This document shows, in pieces, positions 35,254 through 43,511 of a DNA stretch of 64,000 nucleotides (the stretch's first letter is position 1; the number at the start of each line of letters is the position of its first letter). The translations under genes and the position numbers were made by a program. The notes under the pieces are model-generated. The model was not told the origin of the DNA, did no database searches, and worked only from the letters and a program-made list of their open reading frames with translations. The stretch lies in assembly GCA_007618135.1 (NCBI GenBank), contig PHFX01000005.1, positions 1 to 64,000 of the forward strand, written 5' to 3'. This DNA is from Candidatus Brocadia sp. WS118 (GTDB lineage: Bacteria > Planctomycetota > Brocadiia > Brocadiales > Brocadiaceae).

Positions 35254-35856
35254 ATCTCTCGCTTTTTTTACATGATTCGTTTCATTAATTGATTAACTGT
35301 TCGATTTTCATTCATTTGTTTCTTGTAATAATTGGAGTAATTGCTAACAAGAATTTGTTTGTATAAATTTATAAGTTAGTATAGACGCGATCAAGTCTTT
35401 AAAATCTCTTGCTTTGTCTATTTGTATAAAGCTTTTGGGCAGATTTTAGCATTACTCAACTTTTAATGTTCTTCAGAATCGTTCGGTTAGGTTTGTACCA
35501 TAGACATGAAATTCCCTTTTCAAGGGTAGTTGGCTGGTTATGATAGCAGTTTGCAGGAAGAAATCAATATAAAATCTATTAGATAAAAATGAATAAATAC
35601 TTATCAAAATCCTTCAATGTCAGTATTTATTATGGTCGATTCTTTTTTGCTTCCATATCATCAGGCAGTTTTACGCAAGATGGTTTAATCCGCTAGTAAC
35701 AAAGCATAATTCACAAGTGCATGGATAGGTTGGAATGATTTATTGGAAATATGTTGGACAAACAGCCGTAAAGGAAGTGAGAACAGAAATTTCGGAATAG
35801 CCATAAACTCCTGGGGTCAAGTCATCTGGAAGCTATAAATAAAACAAGTTCCTAAA
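35254..35856. other. AT-rich non-coding interval upstream of hsdM
   Basis: No frame with protein-like content was found on either strand. Weak promoter-like boxes (for example TATACT and TATAAA near 35370-35390 on the minus strand) could drive hsdM. A minus-strand phrase ending RTILKNIKS then a stop (about 35450-35510) is reminiscent of a transposase tail but too short to call. Confidence 0.4.
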
Positions 35857-36489
35857 TCAGCTATTTTCAATACAACAACAGTAAATTAATTCTATACATT
35901 CATCCAAAGTTAATTTTTCTCTTTCAACAGAAGTTAAGTCATTTATTTCCATCTCTGCTTTTTCCCAACAAGTTCCTCCGAAATAGTCAATAACTTCGTG
36001 CCTAAGCACCTCAGTTATAGTCATAGAATTAGAGGCATCATTAATTAAAAAACCGTGGTCTTCCAGGTTATCAAAACGATTTGAAATAACTTTAACAACA
36101 CTTTCATACTCGTCTGGATTTTGCTTCCAATTATTTATGTGCTTATTAATTAACTTCATTAAAAAGGACTCCAACTCAATTTCAAGGGGTTTTATATATA
36201 TGCAATCTTCAGCATCTTCTAGATAGTATTGAACATCTTCAAGTATCCACTTAAATCGTGAAAACTCCTCTAACTCTAAAATCTTATTTATTTCTTCTTT
36301 TAAATTACAAAAATATTTTGATGTAATAATTTTTTTATTAAGCATGTCTTTAATTGTATATATTGTCCAACCTTCCTTTTGATTATGATGCGTTAGAGTT
36401 TCTAGCAGCACGTTGAAGTTATCAACTTCTCTAAAAATACATCGCGGAATATTATCTGTGTATAGTATTTGCTCTGAATTCTTTGTCAT
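35857..36489 (-). CDS. Hypothetical protein, 210 aa, no recognised family
   Basis: The soluble acidic protein has no signal peptide. It is predicted mostly helical, with repeated E/D/I/L-rich helices (NKILELEEFSRFKWILEDVQ) and an odd cysteine triplet near the end (IYCCCIENS). An AAAGG lies 8 bases before the ATG at 36489. The AT-rich codon choice contrasts with the neighbouring core genes and with rluD. Together with the adjacent non-coding DNA and remnants this suggests acquired DNA. Position beside a type I restriction locus makes a defence role possible; nothing in the sequence demonstrates it. Confidence 0.7.
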   Translation of the reverse strand: MTKNSEQILYTDNIPRCIFREVDNFNVLLETLTHHNQKEGWTIYTIKDMLNKKIITSKYFCNLKEEINKILELEEFSRFKWILEDVQYYLEDAEDCIYIKPLEIELESFLMKLINKHINNWKQNPDEYESVVKVISNRFDNLEDHGFLINDASNSMTITEVLRHEVIDYFGGTCWEKAEMEINDLTSVEREKLTLDECIELIYCCCIENS

Positions 36490-36664
36490 GCTGTCAACCT
36501 TTCTGATTGTATACTAATTGTGCGATAGATAAAGAGAGAGCAAGTGATAACAATGTATAAGATGTGATCACCCTCTTTTCTTTTTTTCGGATTAAAATTT
36601 TTCAAATGGCAACAAATTGTCAGATTTGGTTTGCAGCCGGTAGCAACCATGATTTACTGACTAC

Positions 36665-36706
36665 AAAAAAAATAGCCTGATATGCCATCTCTGACATACC
36701 AGGCTA
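36665..36706 (-). terminator. Rho-independent terminator, minus strand
   Basis: On the minus strand TAGCCTGGTATGTCA pairs with TGGCATATCAGGCTA (two imperfect pairs, loop GAGA), followed by eight T residues (36672-36665). No complete minus-strand gene ends just upstream; the nearest candidate is the polymerase remnant at 37093. The hairpin is strong enough to be functional. Confidence 0.75.
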
Positions 36707-36772
36707 CATTTTCAACTTCCTCATTACGTACACCCCTTTCTGTTTTTCCATCGGGTTAAGGAAGTATATATA

Positions 36773-36854
36773 ATCAGTAACATTTCAAAGACTGCGACGC
36801 ACTTTATATACTTTGTAAATATTGTCGGACGGGTCTTATTTTAATGTTACTGAT
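36773..36854. repeat. 82-base element with 12-base perfect terminal inverted repeats
   Basis: ATCAGTAACATT (36773-36784) and AATGTTACTGAT (36843-36854) bound it. The interior partly pairs as well (AAGACTGCGAC with GTCGG-CGGGTCTT), so the whole can fold into one long imperfect hairpin. TTTCAAAGA follows each end closely. MITE-like or a structured RNA. Confidence 0.5.
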
Positions 36855-37092
36855 AATTTCAAAGAGCTTTAGGAGGGAGAACTAAGAGCGGTAGAACAGA
36901 TACATACAACTTACATCTTTAAATTTCATTTATATCTTGAGGAACGTTTAACCCCATTAACTCTCTCTTAGTCCCTCTCCATCATTATTATACCACATTA
37001 TTTGATTTTTGCCACTTTTTCAGACTATTTACCAAAATAATATCTCTTATTTTTCGTGAGTACCAAAGGATAAAAAACAGTTTTTTAGCCCT

Positions 37093-37284
37093 TCATGTTT
37101 TACAGGGTTTATTTTTTGCTTTATGTGCCGAAAGATTAATACATTTAACCCCACTGGGTCTCCATGATGGAGAAATAACACCCTTGTGATGATAGCGTTC
37201 AATCAACGTGCACCAGGTAATGCAGAAATCCCCATATCGGTCGTTGATCTCATCCATAGCGCGTACAAGAGCCTTTTTATTCTA
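37093..37284 (-). pseudogene. C-terminal remnant of a Y-family DNA polymerase (DinB/UmuC-like)
   Basis: On the minus strand a frame without start reads KALVRAMDEINDRYGDF, then GVISPSWRPSGVKC, and stops at TGA (37095-37093). AMD-x-IN-x-RYG and SP-x-WRP recall the C-terminal end of bacterial Pol IV or UmuC-type lesion-bypass polymerases. A TAG interrupts the frame upstream at about 37285, exactly where the hairpin at 37291 begins, so the gene is cut there. Homology is judged by eye from about 60 residues. Confidence 0.45.
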
Positions 37285-37290
37285 AATTAG

Positions 37291-37317
37291 AAAACCACGT
37301 CCTATGGACGTGGTCAG
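37291..37317. mobile_element. Hairpin resembling an IS200/IS605 end
   Basis: ACCACGTCC (37294-37302), loop TAT, GGACGTGGT (37306-37314) is a perfect 9-base-pair hairpin with AAA before and CAGAGAAC after. IS200/IS605 ends carry such subterminal hairpins instead of inverted repeats. It lies at the break in the polymerase remnant. No transposase frame is nearby. Confidence 0.4.
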
Positions 37318-37851
37318 AGAACTTGGGCTATGCCAGTATAATTTCATCGAATACTGCAGAACTTGCATTGGATAGGCTGTCTTTGTTAACAAACATTTTC
37401 ACATAGTATTTAAAACATTATAAACCTTGATCGGGTATTTTCTTAAATTGCAAAGATGCCTTTTGGAAGTGAGGGGAAAACAGTGGTAGTCCTATACAGG
37501 ACAGAAATCACTTTCAAATTGTGCAATGGATACCCCGAAGGTTAAACGTATTCCCTTATAGGGGTAAACCCAAAGTCACCTGTTCTGTGGGGGGATTCTT
37601 TACTTATATCTCCCAACCCTTCTCCCCTTGCATCCCATCTTTCCGTGATTCGCACGTTTGCTGCGCCATGTTAATCTTTGTCTTCTCCTGTCTTTCATTT
37701 CTGATTATCCCTCATGAAAAATTAATTTTTATTATGCCAGCGTGCCTTCCCTTTTTTAACCGGGAAAGCATTGAATTTTCTTCATCACATGCAATGAGCA
37801 AGGATACAGCATCTTCCCTGCTTTAGAATCTTGAACATTATCTTGAATGGA
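37318..37851. other. Non-coding interval, nothing recognised
   Basis: Both strands were read for genes, RNA signatures and terminators. Only low-quality frames rich in C, S and F were found. The 36490-37851 block as a whole contains just the terminator, the 82-base repeat, the polymerase remnant and the IS-like hairpin. Confidence 0.5.
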
Positions 37852-38076
37852 TTACTTTGTTTCCTGTTTGGTAGTGTCCTTCTCTGTATCTATCTTCTTC
37901 TGCGCAGATTTGCTGCTTGCGTCTTCGACATCCTCTTCGACTCCCTTGACGCCTTTTTTGAACTCGACAATGCCCCGGCCCAGGGATTTCATTACCTCAG
38001 GTAGTCTTTTGCCGAAGATCAGAAGCGCCACAATCAGGATGATAAGCCATTCCCAACCGCCTGGCATACTAAACAT
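37852..38076 (-). CDS. tatA: Sec-independent protein translocase TatA
   Basis: TatA oligomers form the pathway for folded proteins exported by twin-arginine signals. The membrane helix (WEWLIILIVALLIF) is followed by the FGKRLPEVMKSLGRG hinge and amphipathic helix, then an acidic/lysine-rich tail. Two in-frame ATGs exist: at 38082 the AAGGAGG would end one base before the codon, too close; at 38076 spacing is 7 bases, so the 74-aa start is preferred. No tatB or tatC is adjacent. Confidence 0.92.
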   Translation of the reverse strand: MFSMPGGWEWLIILIVALLIFGKRLPEVMKSLGRGIVEFKKGVKGVEEDVEDASSKSAQKKIDTEKDTTKQETK

Positions 38077-38114
38077 ATTCATGCCTCCTTATATAAAATT
38101 CTATAAACAAATTA

Positions 38115-38142
38115 ATTATATCATCATGACAATGAAAATCAA
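38115..38142 (-). promoter_or_regulatory. Sigma-70 promoter of tatA
   Basis: Reading leftwards: TTGATT (38142-38137), 16-base spacer, TATAAT (38120-38115), about 32 bases before the Shine-Dalgarno sequence. Confidence 0.55.
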
Positions 38143-38227
38143 CGAATTTGTTTTGTAAAAATACGTGTTTACCGGGGGTGGTTGAGATGTGTTATGTGCC
38201 AGTTTGGTGCTTCCTGCAAAACTACAA

Positions 38228-39232
38228 TTAATTGTTGCCGTTTCTATAAGGCCTTATTTCCCTCAGCGTCTGTACGAGCCGGGATATATCCTCAGGCAGG
38301 TCTACCTGAAATTCCATCTTCTTATTCTGGATGGGGTGAAAAAACTCGATCCGGTGTGCGTGAAGCGCCTGCCTCTCGATAATGGGAACTTCCCCGGCTT
38401 CCCTTTCCTTTTCCAGCAAATCGGAGAGGCAGCATGATTCATGGTTGCTGTACATAAAGTCGGCAACGACCGGGTGACCAATAGACCGCATGTGTACCCG
38501 AATCTGGTGGGTCCGTCCCGTTTTTGGCATTACTCGTACCAACGTATAGCCGCGAAAACGTTCCATCACCTCATAGACAGACACCGCCTCCTTGCCGGTA
38601 TCACGTCGTACCGCCATCTTTTGCCGGTCATTCTTGTGTCTTCCAATGGGCAAATGGATCTCATCGGAATCAAACGTGACTTCGCCTTCCACGACGGCAA
38701 GGTATTCCTTTCTGACGTACCTTTTTTCAAATTGCATAGCGATATGCGAGTGGACGGCGTCACTTTTGATGACTAACATAATCCCGCTGGTATCTCTATC
38801 CAGCCGGTGCACAATACCTGCCTTTAACGGTCCGTTGACCTGGGAAAGGTTCTGACAATGGAAGGCTACGGCATTTACGAGCGTTCCGGATGGATGGCCT
38901 CCTGCCGGGTGCACCACCATGTCATACGGTTTATTGATAAGCATTAAATAATCATCTTCGTAAACGATCTGTAAAGGGATATCCTCAGGGACGATCTTGC
39001 TTTCTTCAAGCACCGGCACATGGACGGAAATAAAGTCTCCCCTCTGAATATCATAACTGCTCTTGACCGTGCGGCCATTGACCAGCACGGCGCCTTCTTT
39101 TATTAACCTTTGAATAAAGGTCCTTGAATAATCGGGGAGACGTGCAGCAAGGTATCGATCGATCCTTTTGTCGTCAAACACCTTCTTTATCTCAAAAGTT
39201 ACTTCTTTTATTTGCGAAACTTCCGGTTGCAT
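38228..39232 (-). CDS. rluD: RluD-family 23S rRNA pseudouridine synthase
   Basis: The enzyme converts specific uridines of large-subunit rRNA to pseudouridine. The 334-aa protein has an N-terminal S4 RNA-binding domain (about 15-75, RIDRYLAARLPDYSRTFIQR) and the catalytic domain with GIVHRLDRDTSG, whose Asp is the nucleophile, plus GRTHQIRVHM. It is complete. A 1-base gap separates its start from the stop of the TPR gene upstream, so the TPR gene and rluD are one transcription unit. RluD-type specificity (positions near H69) is a guess. Confidence 0.93.
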   Translation of the reverse strand: MQPEVSQIKEVTFEIKKVFDDKRIDRYLAARLPDYSRTFIQRLIKEGAVLVNGRTVKSSYDIQRGDFISVHVPVLEESKIVPEDIPLQIVYEDDYLMLINKPYDMVVHPAGGHPSGTLVNAVAFHCQNLSQVNGPLKAGIVHRLDRDTSGIMLVIKSDAVHSHIAMQFEKRYVRKEYLAVVEGEVTFDSDEIHLPIGRHKNDRQKMAVRRDTGKEAVSVYEVMERFRGYTLVRVMPKTGRTHQIRVHMRSIGHPVVADFMYSNHESCCLSDLLEKEREAGEVPIIERQALHAHRIEFFHPIQNKKMEFQVDLPEDISRLVQTLREIRPYRNGNN

Positions 39233-39233
39233 A

Positions 39234-39884
39234 TTATCGAATTACCGATAAACGGTACTGTGCCATGGTTGCCCAGTTGCTGTTTGGAGAGAGTTCTATG
39301 GTTTTGGTGTATGAACGGATGGCATCACTCGTTTGGCCTAACTTTTCATAGCAACGACCTGCATCCCAATTGCCCTGCGCCACAAGAAAATTATGGCTAT
39401 TCGCCGAAATATCCTCAAACTGCTTAACTGCGTCCTGAAAGAGCCCTTTTTCTTCGTAGGCATACCCCAGAGACTGCTTCACGATTGGAGTAAGGGAATG
39501 ACCGCTATGGCGGGCTAAGAAATCAGTATACGCCCGGATGGCTTCGTCGTAATTCTTCAGACGATAATACACGTTTCCCAGCTGAAATACCACCCACGGC
39601 GTAGCGCTGGAGGAAGACATATTGTCTCTCATATATTTGTAAGCATCAACTGCGGTGTTTAATGCTGCCGTTTTATCCTTTTCACCTTTTGCTTGTTGTG
39701 CTGCCGTTGCCAGATCATTATTAATCTTCCATAGGTTTTGCCATGCGACCTCAGTCTTTTTTGCCTTTTGTGTAACTAAAAATGCAGATCCCGCGCCGGC
39801 GGCAATTGCAATACCAACACCTATCGCAATGTAGACTTTGTATTTATTCAACGTTTTTAATACATTTAGAGCGGCTTCTTTCAT
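39234..39884 (-). CDS. Membrane-anchored TPR protein (YfgM-like)
   Basis: One N-terminal membrane helix (residues 17-37, IAIGVGIAIAAGAGSAFLV) anchors a 170-residue domain with about four TPR motifs (for example VFQLGNVYYRLKNYDEAIRAY). The arrangement resembles YfgM, a chaperone-associated partner of the Sec translocon, or BamD/YbgF-like periplasmic scaffolds. No lipobox is present. It sits between the PHP phosphoesterase and rluD genes on the same strand. Function is inferred from architecture. Confidence 0.8.
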   Translation of the reverse strand: MKEAALNVLKTLNKYKVYIAIGVGIAIAAGAGSAFLVTQKAKKTEVAWQNLWKINNDLATAAQQAKGEKDKTAALNTAVDAYKYMRDNMSSSSATPWVVFQLGNVYYRLKNYDEAIRAYTDFLARHSGHSLTPIVKQSLGYAYEEKGLFQDAVKQFEDISANSHNFLVAQGNWDAGRCYEKLGQTSDAIRSYTKTIELSPNSNWATMAQYRLSVIR

Positions 39885-39911
39885 GTGCGTCCTTCTTTAA
39901 ATTTATGATAT

Positions 39912-40553
39912 TTATAAACCGATTAAAGATGCTGCCTCTTGAAATATTTCTTGAATATCCTGCTCCTCCAGGCCTGCCCCGCGGGCAATGAATTCAGCGC
40001 GGCTCCGGTCTAACAAATCATCAGGCGTATGGGAATCCGAACCAAAGACAAGTTTTGCCCCGACCTTTTTTGCTATTTTAGCTACATGTCCATTCGCATA
40101 GGCATGTCCTTTCCTGCCTGAAATCTCCAGTCGTACCCCGTTCTTTTTGGCAAGCCGTGCATCCTCCTCCGTGATAAGGCCCGGGTGCACCAAGATATCG
40201 ACTCCGGCCTCGATAGCCGCCCGATTTGTTCCCGGAAGCACCGGTTCCGTTATGGTTTCACCGTGCACCAGCACCATACATGCGCCCAGGTCTCTTGCCC
40301 GTTTCACCATGGATTTGATATGCTCCGGACGAAGGTGGGTTAATTCTGCCCCCCCAAACACCTTGATCTTTGAAACCGCAGATATTTCCCTGCAAGCCTT
40401 TAAAACATTCGGTATTACCATATCGATATTGGAATAATCGACATGGTCTGTTATTACCAACCCACGGAAACCCTTTGCCTCGCAACGTCTGATTAATTCA
40501 GCCGGCAAGAGTACCCCATCGGAAAATAACGTATGCGTGTGCAAATCGATCAT
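39912..40553 (-). CDS. PHP-domain histidinol phosphatase-family hydrolase
   Basis: The 213-aa protein starts MIDLHTHTLFSDG (metal-binding His5 and His7), then TDHVDYS, a metal Glu in GGAELTHL, VHGETI and the C-terminal SDSHTPDDL. These are the PHP metal ligands. Family members hydrolyse phosphate esters (e.g., HisJ, YcdX-like). The substrate cannot be inferred. It heads a minus-strand unit with the TPR gene and rluD, 27 bases upstream of the TPR start. Confidence 0.9.
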   Translation of the reverse strand: MIDLHTHTLFSDGVLLPAELIRRCEAKGFRGLVITDHVDYSNIDMVIPNVLKACREISAVSKIKVFGGAELTHLRPEHIKSMVKRARDLGACMVLVHGETITEPVLPGTNRAAIEAGVDILVHPGLITEEDARLAKKNGVRLEISGRKGHAYANGHVAKIAKKVGAKLVFGSDSHTPDDLLDRSRAEFIARGAGLEEQDIQEIFQEAASLIGL

Positions 40554-40583
40554 TGACAGAATTACCCAAAAAAAAATTTTTAA

Positions 40584-40657
40584 TGCGCCCGAGACGATTT
40601 GAACGTCTGGCCTACGGTTTAGGAAACCGTTGCTCTATCCAGCTGAGCTACGGGCGC
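40584..40657 (-). tRNA. tRNA-Arg(CCU)
   Basis: The minus strand folds as a full cloverleaf: acceptor GCGCCCG/CGGGCGC, D arm with AGCTCAGCTGGATAGAGC, anticodon stem ACGGT/ACCGT with loop TTCCTAA giving anticodon CCU, T arm with GTTCAAATC. It reads AGG. The discriminator base is A; CCA is not encoded. A TATAAT (40682-40677) lies about 20 bases upstream of the 5' end on the minus strand. Confidence 0.97.
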
Positions 40658-40789
40658 ATTTGTTCAATGCAATGGCATTATAAAAGCAAAAGTGCGAGCA
40701 TAATCGAAATAAACCGAAAGAGAATTAAAAAGCTAAATTATAGCCTCAAGATGAAAAAAATCAACATCATTCCTTGCCCATGTTCCATA

Positions 40790-41060
40790 GAGGGTTAGGT
40801 CTTGCCGGAAGCTCGCTTCGTCCTTGAGGAGAGGGAATGAGCGATTGTATGGGGATAAAACAATTGCTGCCCCACACCTCATTGGGTAATTGGTAGCAAA
40901 GATTGGTGGTTACCTGGGCCTCTCCGGTGATCCGCCACCTGGGCACAGGAAATGTGAAATGGTCATTCTCAATTGCAACTCATGTGTGAAGGCTCATTTG
41001 CCAGGAAGGAAAAAATTGCCAAGAAATATGGCTTGAAAAATCTTTAGTTTATTTTATTAT
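40790..41060 (+). promoter_or_regulatory. Structured leader before moaC, probably a molybdenum-cofactor (Moco) riboswitch
   Basis: The interval between the tRNA and moaC has no gene but several phrases typical of a structured RNA: GGGG with CCCC (about 40838 and 40871), a duplicated ACCTGGGC (40912-40919 and 40937-40944) around CTCTCCGGTGATCCGCC, then GAAATGGTCATTCTC and a long paired-looking tail GTGAAGGCTCATTTGCC. The GCCTCTCCGGTGATCCGCC block and the location before a molybdopterin gene fit the Moco RNA motif (Rfam RF01055) as I recall it. I could not fold or align it. It would bind Moco and repress its own synthesis. Confidence 0.5.
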
Positions 41061-41093
41061 GATAAAAAGAAAAAGGGAGGTGAATACGAAACC

Positions 41094-41579
41094 ATGACAC
41101 AGTTAACCCATTTTGACGAACAGGGCGCATCCCGTATGGTGGACGTCGGCACTAAGGAAGTTACGGACAGGGTTGCCGTCGCTCATGCAAAGGTTATTAT
41201 GAAATCTGAGACCTTCCGGCTTATAATGGATAAAAAAATACAAAAGGGAGATGTGCTGGAGGTGGCCAGAGTTGCAGGTATTATGGCGGCAAAGCAGGCC
41301 TTTACCTTAATTCCGATGTGTCATCCACTCAACTTAACGAGTGTGAAAATTGACTATGCAAACAATTCTGTAAATGAAATTGATGTGCTTTCAGAGGTGA
41401 GAGTGACAGGAAAAACCGGGGTAGAGATGGAGGCGATTACCGCCGCTGCTGTCTGTGCCATTACGATATATGATATGTGTAAGGCCGTAGATAAGGGGAT
41501 GGTAATCAGCGATATTCATGTGGTAAAAAAATCAGGCGGGAAGAGCGGGACATTTGTTTTTGATAAAAATTCTGCCTAA
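41094..41579 (+). CDS. moaC: Cyclic pyranopterin monophosphate synthase accessory protein MoaC
   Basis: MoaC converts the MoaA product (3',8-cyclo-GTP) to cyclic pyranopterin monophosphate, the first stable intermediate of molybdenum cofactor. The 161-aa product has RMVDVGTKEVT at the start, the conserved PMCHPLNLT with the active-site His, and TGVEMEAITAAA. It is complete. GGGAGGTG lies 13 bases upstream. No other moa or moe gene is next to it. Confidence 0.96.
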   Translation: MTQLTHFDEQGASRMVDVGTKEVTDRVAVAHAKVIMKSETFRLIMDKKIQKGDVLEVARVAGIMAAKQAFTLIPMCHPLNLTSVKIDYANNSVNEIDVLSEVRVTGKTGVEMEAITAAAVCAITIYDMCKAVDKGMVISDIHVVKKSGGKSGTFVFDKNSA

Positions 41580-41646
41580 TCCGGACGGGTCGGAAGGGAA
41601 AGTCCTTCTGTTTCCACACGGAAACACAAATATTTTTTGTAAGACA

Positions 41647-42570
41647 CTAAACCCCCTTTAATACCCTTTCTGACAATTCTTTCGGCAGTTTCGCCTCGGT
41701 TATTTTTTTTGATGCTGCTTCGGTATTATAAGGAACCCGTTTAAAATCGATATGTTTTACGGTAGAATCGAACACTACATAACATGCCTGTGGATTTCCA
41801 TCCCTGGGCTGACCCACTGATCCCACGTTGATATAATACCTCCAGTCCCTGCCAGGATCGATATCGAAAGATTCTACCTTGTTCGTTGATTGCTTTTCAA
41901 TGAGCATAAGTCTCATATCATAGTTGTCTGCCGGAACAAGAACAGAGGCATTCACGGTCCTGGTTTCTTTGGTATAAATATAAGCTGAGGGACGATGGGT
42001 ATGGCCTCCAAAGGTTACCTGTGACCATAGCGTTGTATACTTCAGTACGCCAGCATTCCTGACATATTCGTAACCCCGCGGATAAGAAGGTGTGCTGTGT
42101 ACGATTTCGAATTGTTCTTTGCCAAATTTCATCCGTAGTGAAAGACCTTGTAAAAATTTACGATTCTCTTTCGACAATACCCCTTTTGTCCAGTCTACAG
42201 CGGCTAATGCCACGGGGTTCATTTCACTCGTAAGGGAAGGTTCCCCGGCGGTTTCCCTGTCGTGATTTCCGCCGATGGCGAGTCCTTTCTTTTCTAATGC
42301 AATAAGGGCGTTATGCTGATCATGCCGCTGCTGGGAGTCAAGATATGGCTGTGCAACAATTTCCTGAATCCTCTGTAAATCCACCGCCTTTCTGCCATGG
42401 ATTAAGAACCGCACAATGTCACAGCACTCATTTGGCGATGCGCCATAGCCAACAATATCGCCGGCGATTAATAATCTGACGGCAGCACCTTCCTTTTCGG
42501 CGATTTCTTTGATTACCGCCAGCAAGGCATCTACGTTACTATGGATATCCGACAGGATGATATTTTTCAC
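41647..42570 (-). CDS. Calcineurin-like metallophosphatase, 307 aa
   Basis: Metal-binding motifs are visible in order: DIHSN (residues 8-12), AGDIVGYG, GGNHDRE, HSTPSYPRG and GGHTHRPS. The HTH pair and the family layout resemble MJ0936/YfcE-type or ApaH-like phosphodiesterases that hydrolyse nucleotides. A longer-than-usual middle insertion (about 60-95) separates the metal sites. It follows the kinase-like gene on the same strand by 36 bases, so they may be co-expressed. Substrate unknown. Confidence 0.88.
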   Translation of the reverse strand: MKNIILSDIHSNVDALLAVIKEIAEKEGAAVRLLIAGDIVGYGASPNECCDIVRFLIHGRKAVDLQRIQEIVAQPYLDSQQRHDQHNALIALEKKGLAIGGNHDRETAGEPSLTSEMNPVALAAVDWTKGVLSKENRKFLQGLSLRMKFGKEQFEIVHSTPSYPRGYEYVRNAGVLKYTTLWSQVTFGGHTHRPSAYIYTKETRTVNASVLVPADNYDMRLMLIEKQSTNKVESFDIDPGRDWRYYINVGSVGQPRDGNPQACYVVFDSTVKHIDFKRVPYNTEAASKKITEAKLPKELSERVLKGV

Positions 42571-42605
42571 GTGTTATCCGTAAAACATAAAAAAGTTTGT
42601 GCGCG

Positions 42606-43412
42606 TTACATGCTCATCAGAGCCTTTTTTACTTCCTCTGCAGACGAAATTCTTTGAGAGGGGTTTACCTCCAGGAGACCTTTCAGAACCTCTTCGAGTT
42701 TCTGCGGGATATGGCTATTTATTTTACTGGGTAAAACCTTTTCTGTCTGCCATAATTTTTTTGTTACTATCTGATAGAATATGAGGCCAAGGGCGTAGAG
42801 GTCTACCTTGCCGTCCAGCCGGATGGTGGAGGAAATCGCCTCGTAATGAACCTTTCTCGGCAGGTCCTTCAGGTAGTTAAGCATCTGTAATTGTTCCGGA
42901 GACGCATATTCTTTACTAATTCCTTTAATAATTCCCCCTCTTTTAATAGCCAATTCAAAGTCGATAATATGTACCAGGCTGGTTTTTTGATTGAGGATCA
43001 GATGGCCGGGTTTTAAATCGCAATGAACGTAATGTTTGTCATGGACATGCTGCAGGGGATCGCAGACGGTTATAAATGATTTGATAACTTCGTCAATCGT
43101 TTTCACATCTTCAATATCCTTTTCAGTGAAGTAGTCTACTAAGTCATATCCATTCACATGTTGTAATACAAGAAAATTTTGCTTGATTAAAAATTTATCA
43201 TCTCTGAATAATTCTCCTTGTCCAAAATCACTCGTGCTTGGTATTTGAGGGTGGTTGAGCTCCTTTAGTATATAATATTCTTCAGAAAAATCAAAATCGG
43301 GTGAGTATTTTATGCCGGTATCTGAGACATTAATTAAAACGGCGTAGTTAGACTTATGTAAACTTGCTTCGCATTTGAATTCGTTAAAATGATATTTATT
43401 AATTCTATACAT
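42606..43412 (-). CDS. Degenerate serine/threonine protein kinase-like protein, 268 aa
   Basis: The C-lobe is clearly kinase-like: HCDLKPGHLIL (catalytic loop), IIDFELAI (DFG position), the KEYASPEQ APE-like motif, and VDLYALGLIFYQI. However the loop asparagine is replaced by histidine and DFG reads DFE. In the N-lobe no glycine-rich loop and no VAIK lysine are seen, only a plausible alpha-C glutamate (EEYYILKEL). These changes predict weak or absent phosphotransfer, a pseudokinase-type scaffold. It has no membrane segment or PASTA domains. It lies between metallophosphatase genes on the same strand. Confidence 0.82.
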   Translation of the reverse strand: MYRINKYHFNEFKCEASLHKSNYAVLINVSDTGIKYSPDFDFSEEYYILKELNHPQIPSTSDFGQGELFRDDKFLIKQNFLVLQHVNGYDLVDYFTEKDIEDVKTIDEVIKSFITVCDPLQHVHDKHYVHCDLKPGHLILNQKTSLVHIIDFELAIKRGGIIKGISKEYASPEQLQMLNYLKDLPRKVHYEAISSTIRLDGKVDLYALGLIFYQIVTKKLWQTEKVLPSKINSHIPQKLEEVLKGLLEVNPSQRISSAEEVKKALMSM

Positions 43413-43511
43413 AGAATGATGAATATTTATGTATCATCCGTCGGAAAATTCAATTGTAACCTTCGGCCATTTTGGCCTGTTTTCTCCTATCTAAGATGTT
43501 TTATGACAATA

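Noticed and set aside
35440-35520. Possible transposase tail on the minus strand (RTILKNIKS)
   Set aside because: Only about nine residues long, with stops around it; too little to support.
37521-37826. 101-codon plus-strand frame between the IS-like hairpin and tatA
   Set aside because: Cysteine/serine/phenylalanine-rich with no ribosome binding site; random-looking.
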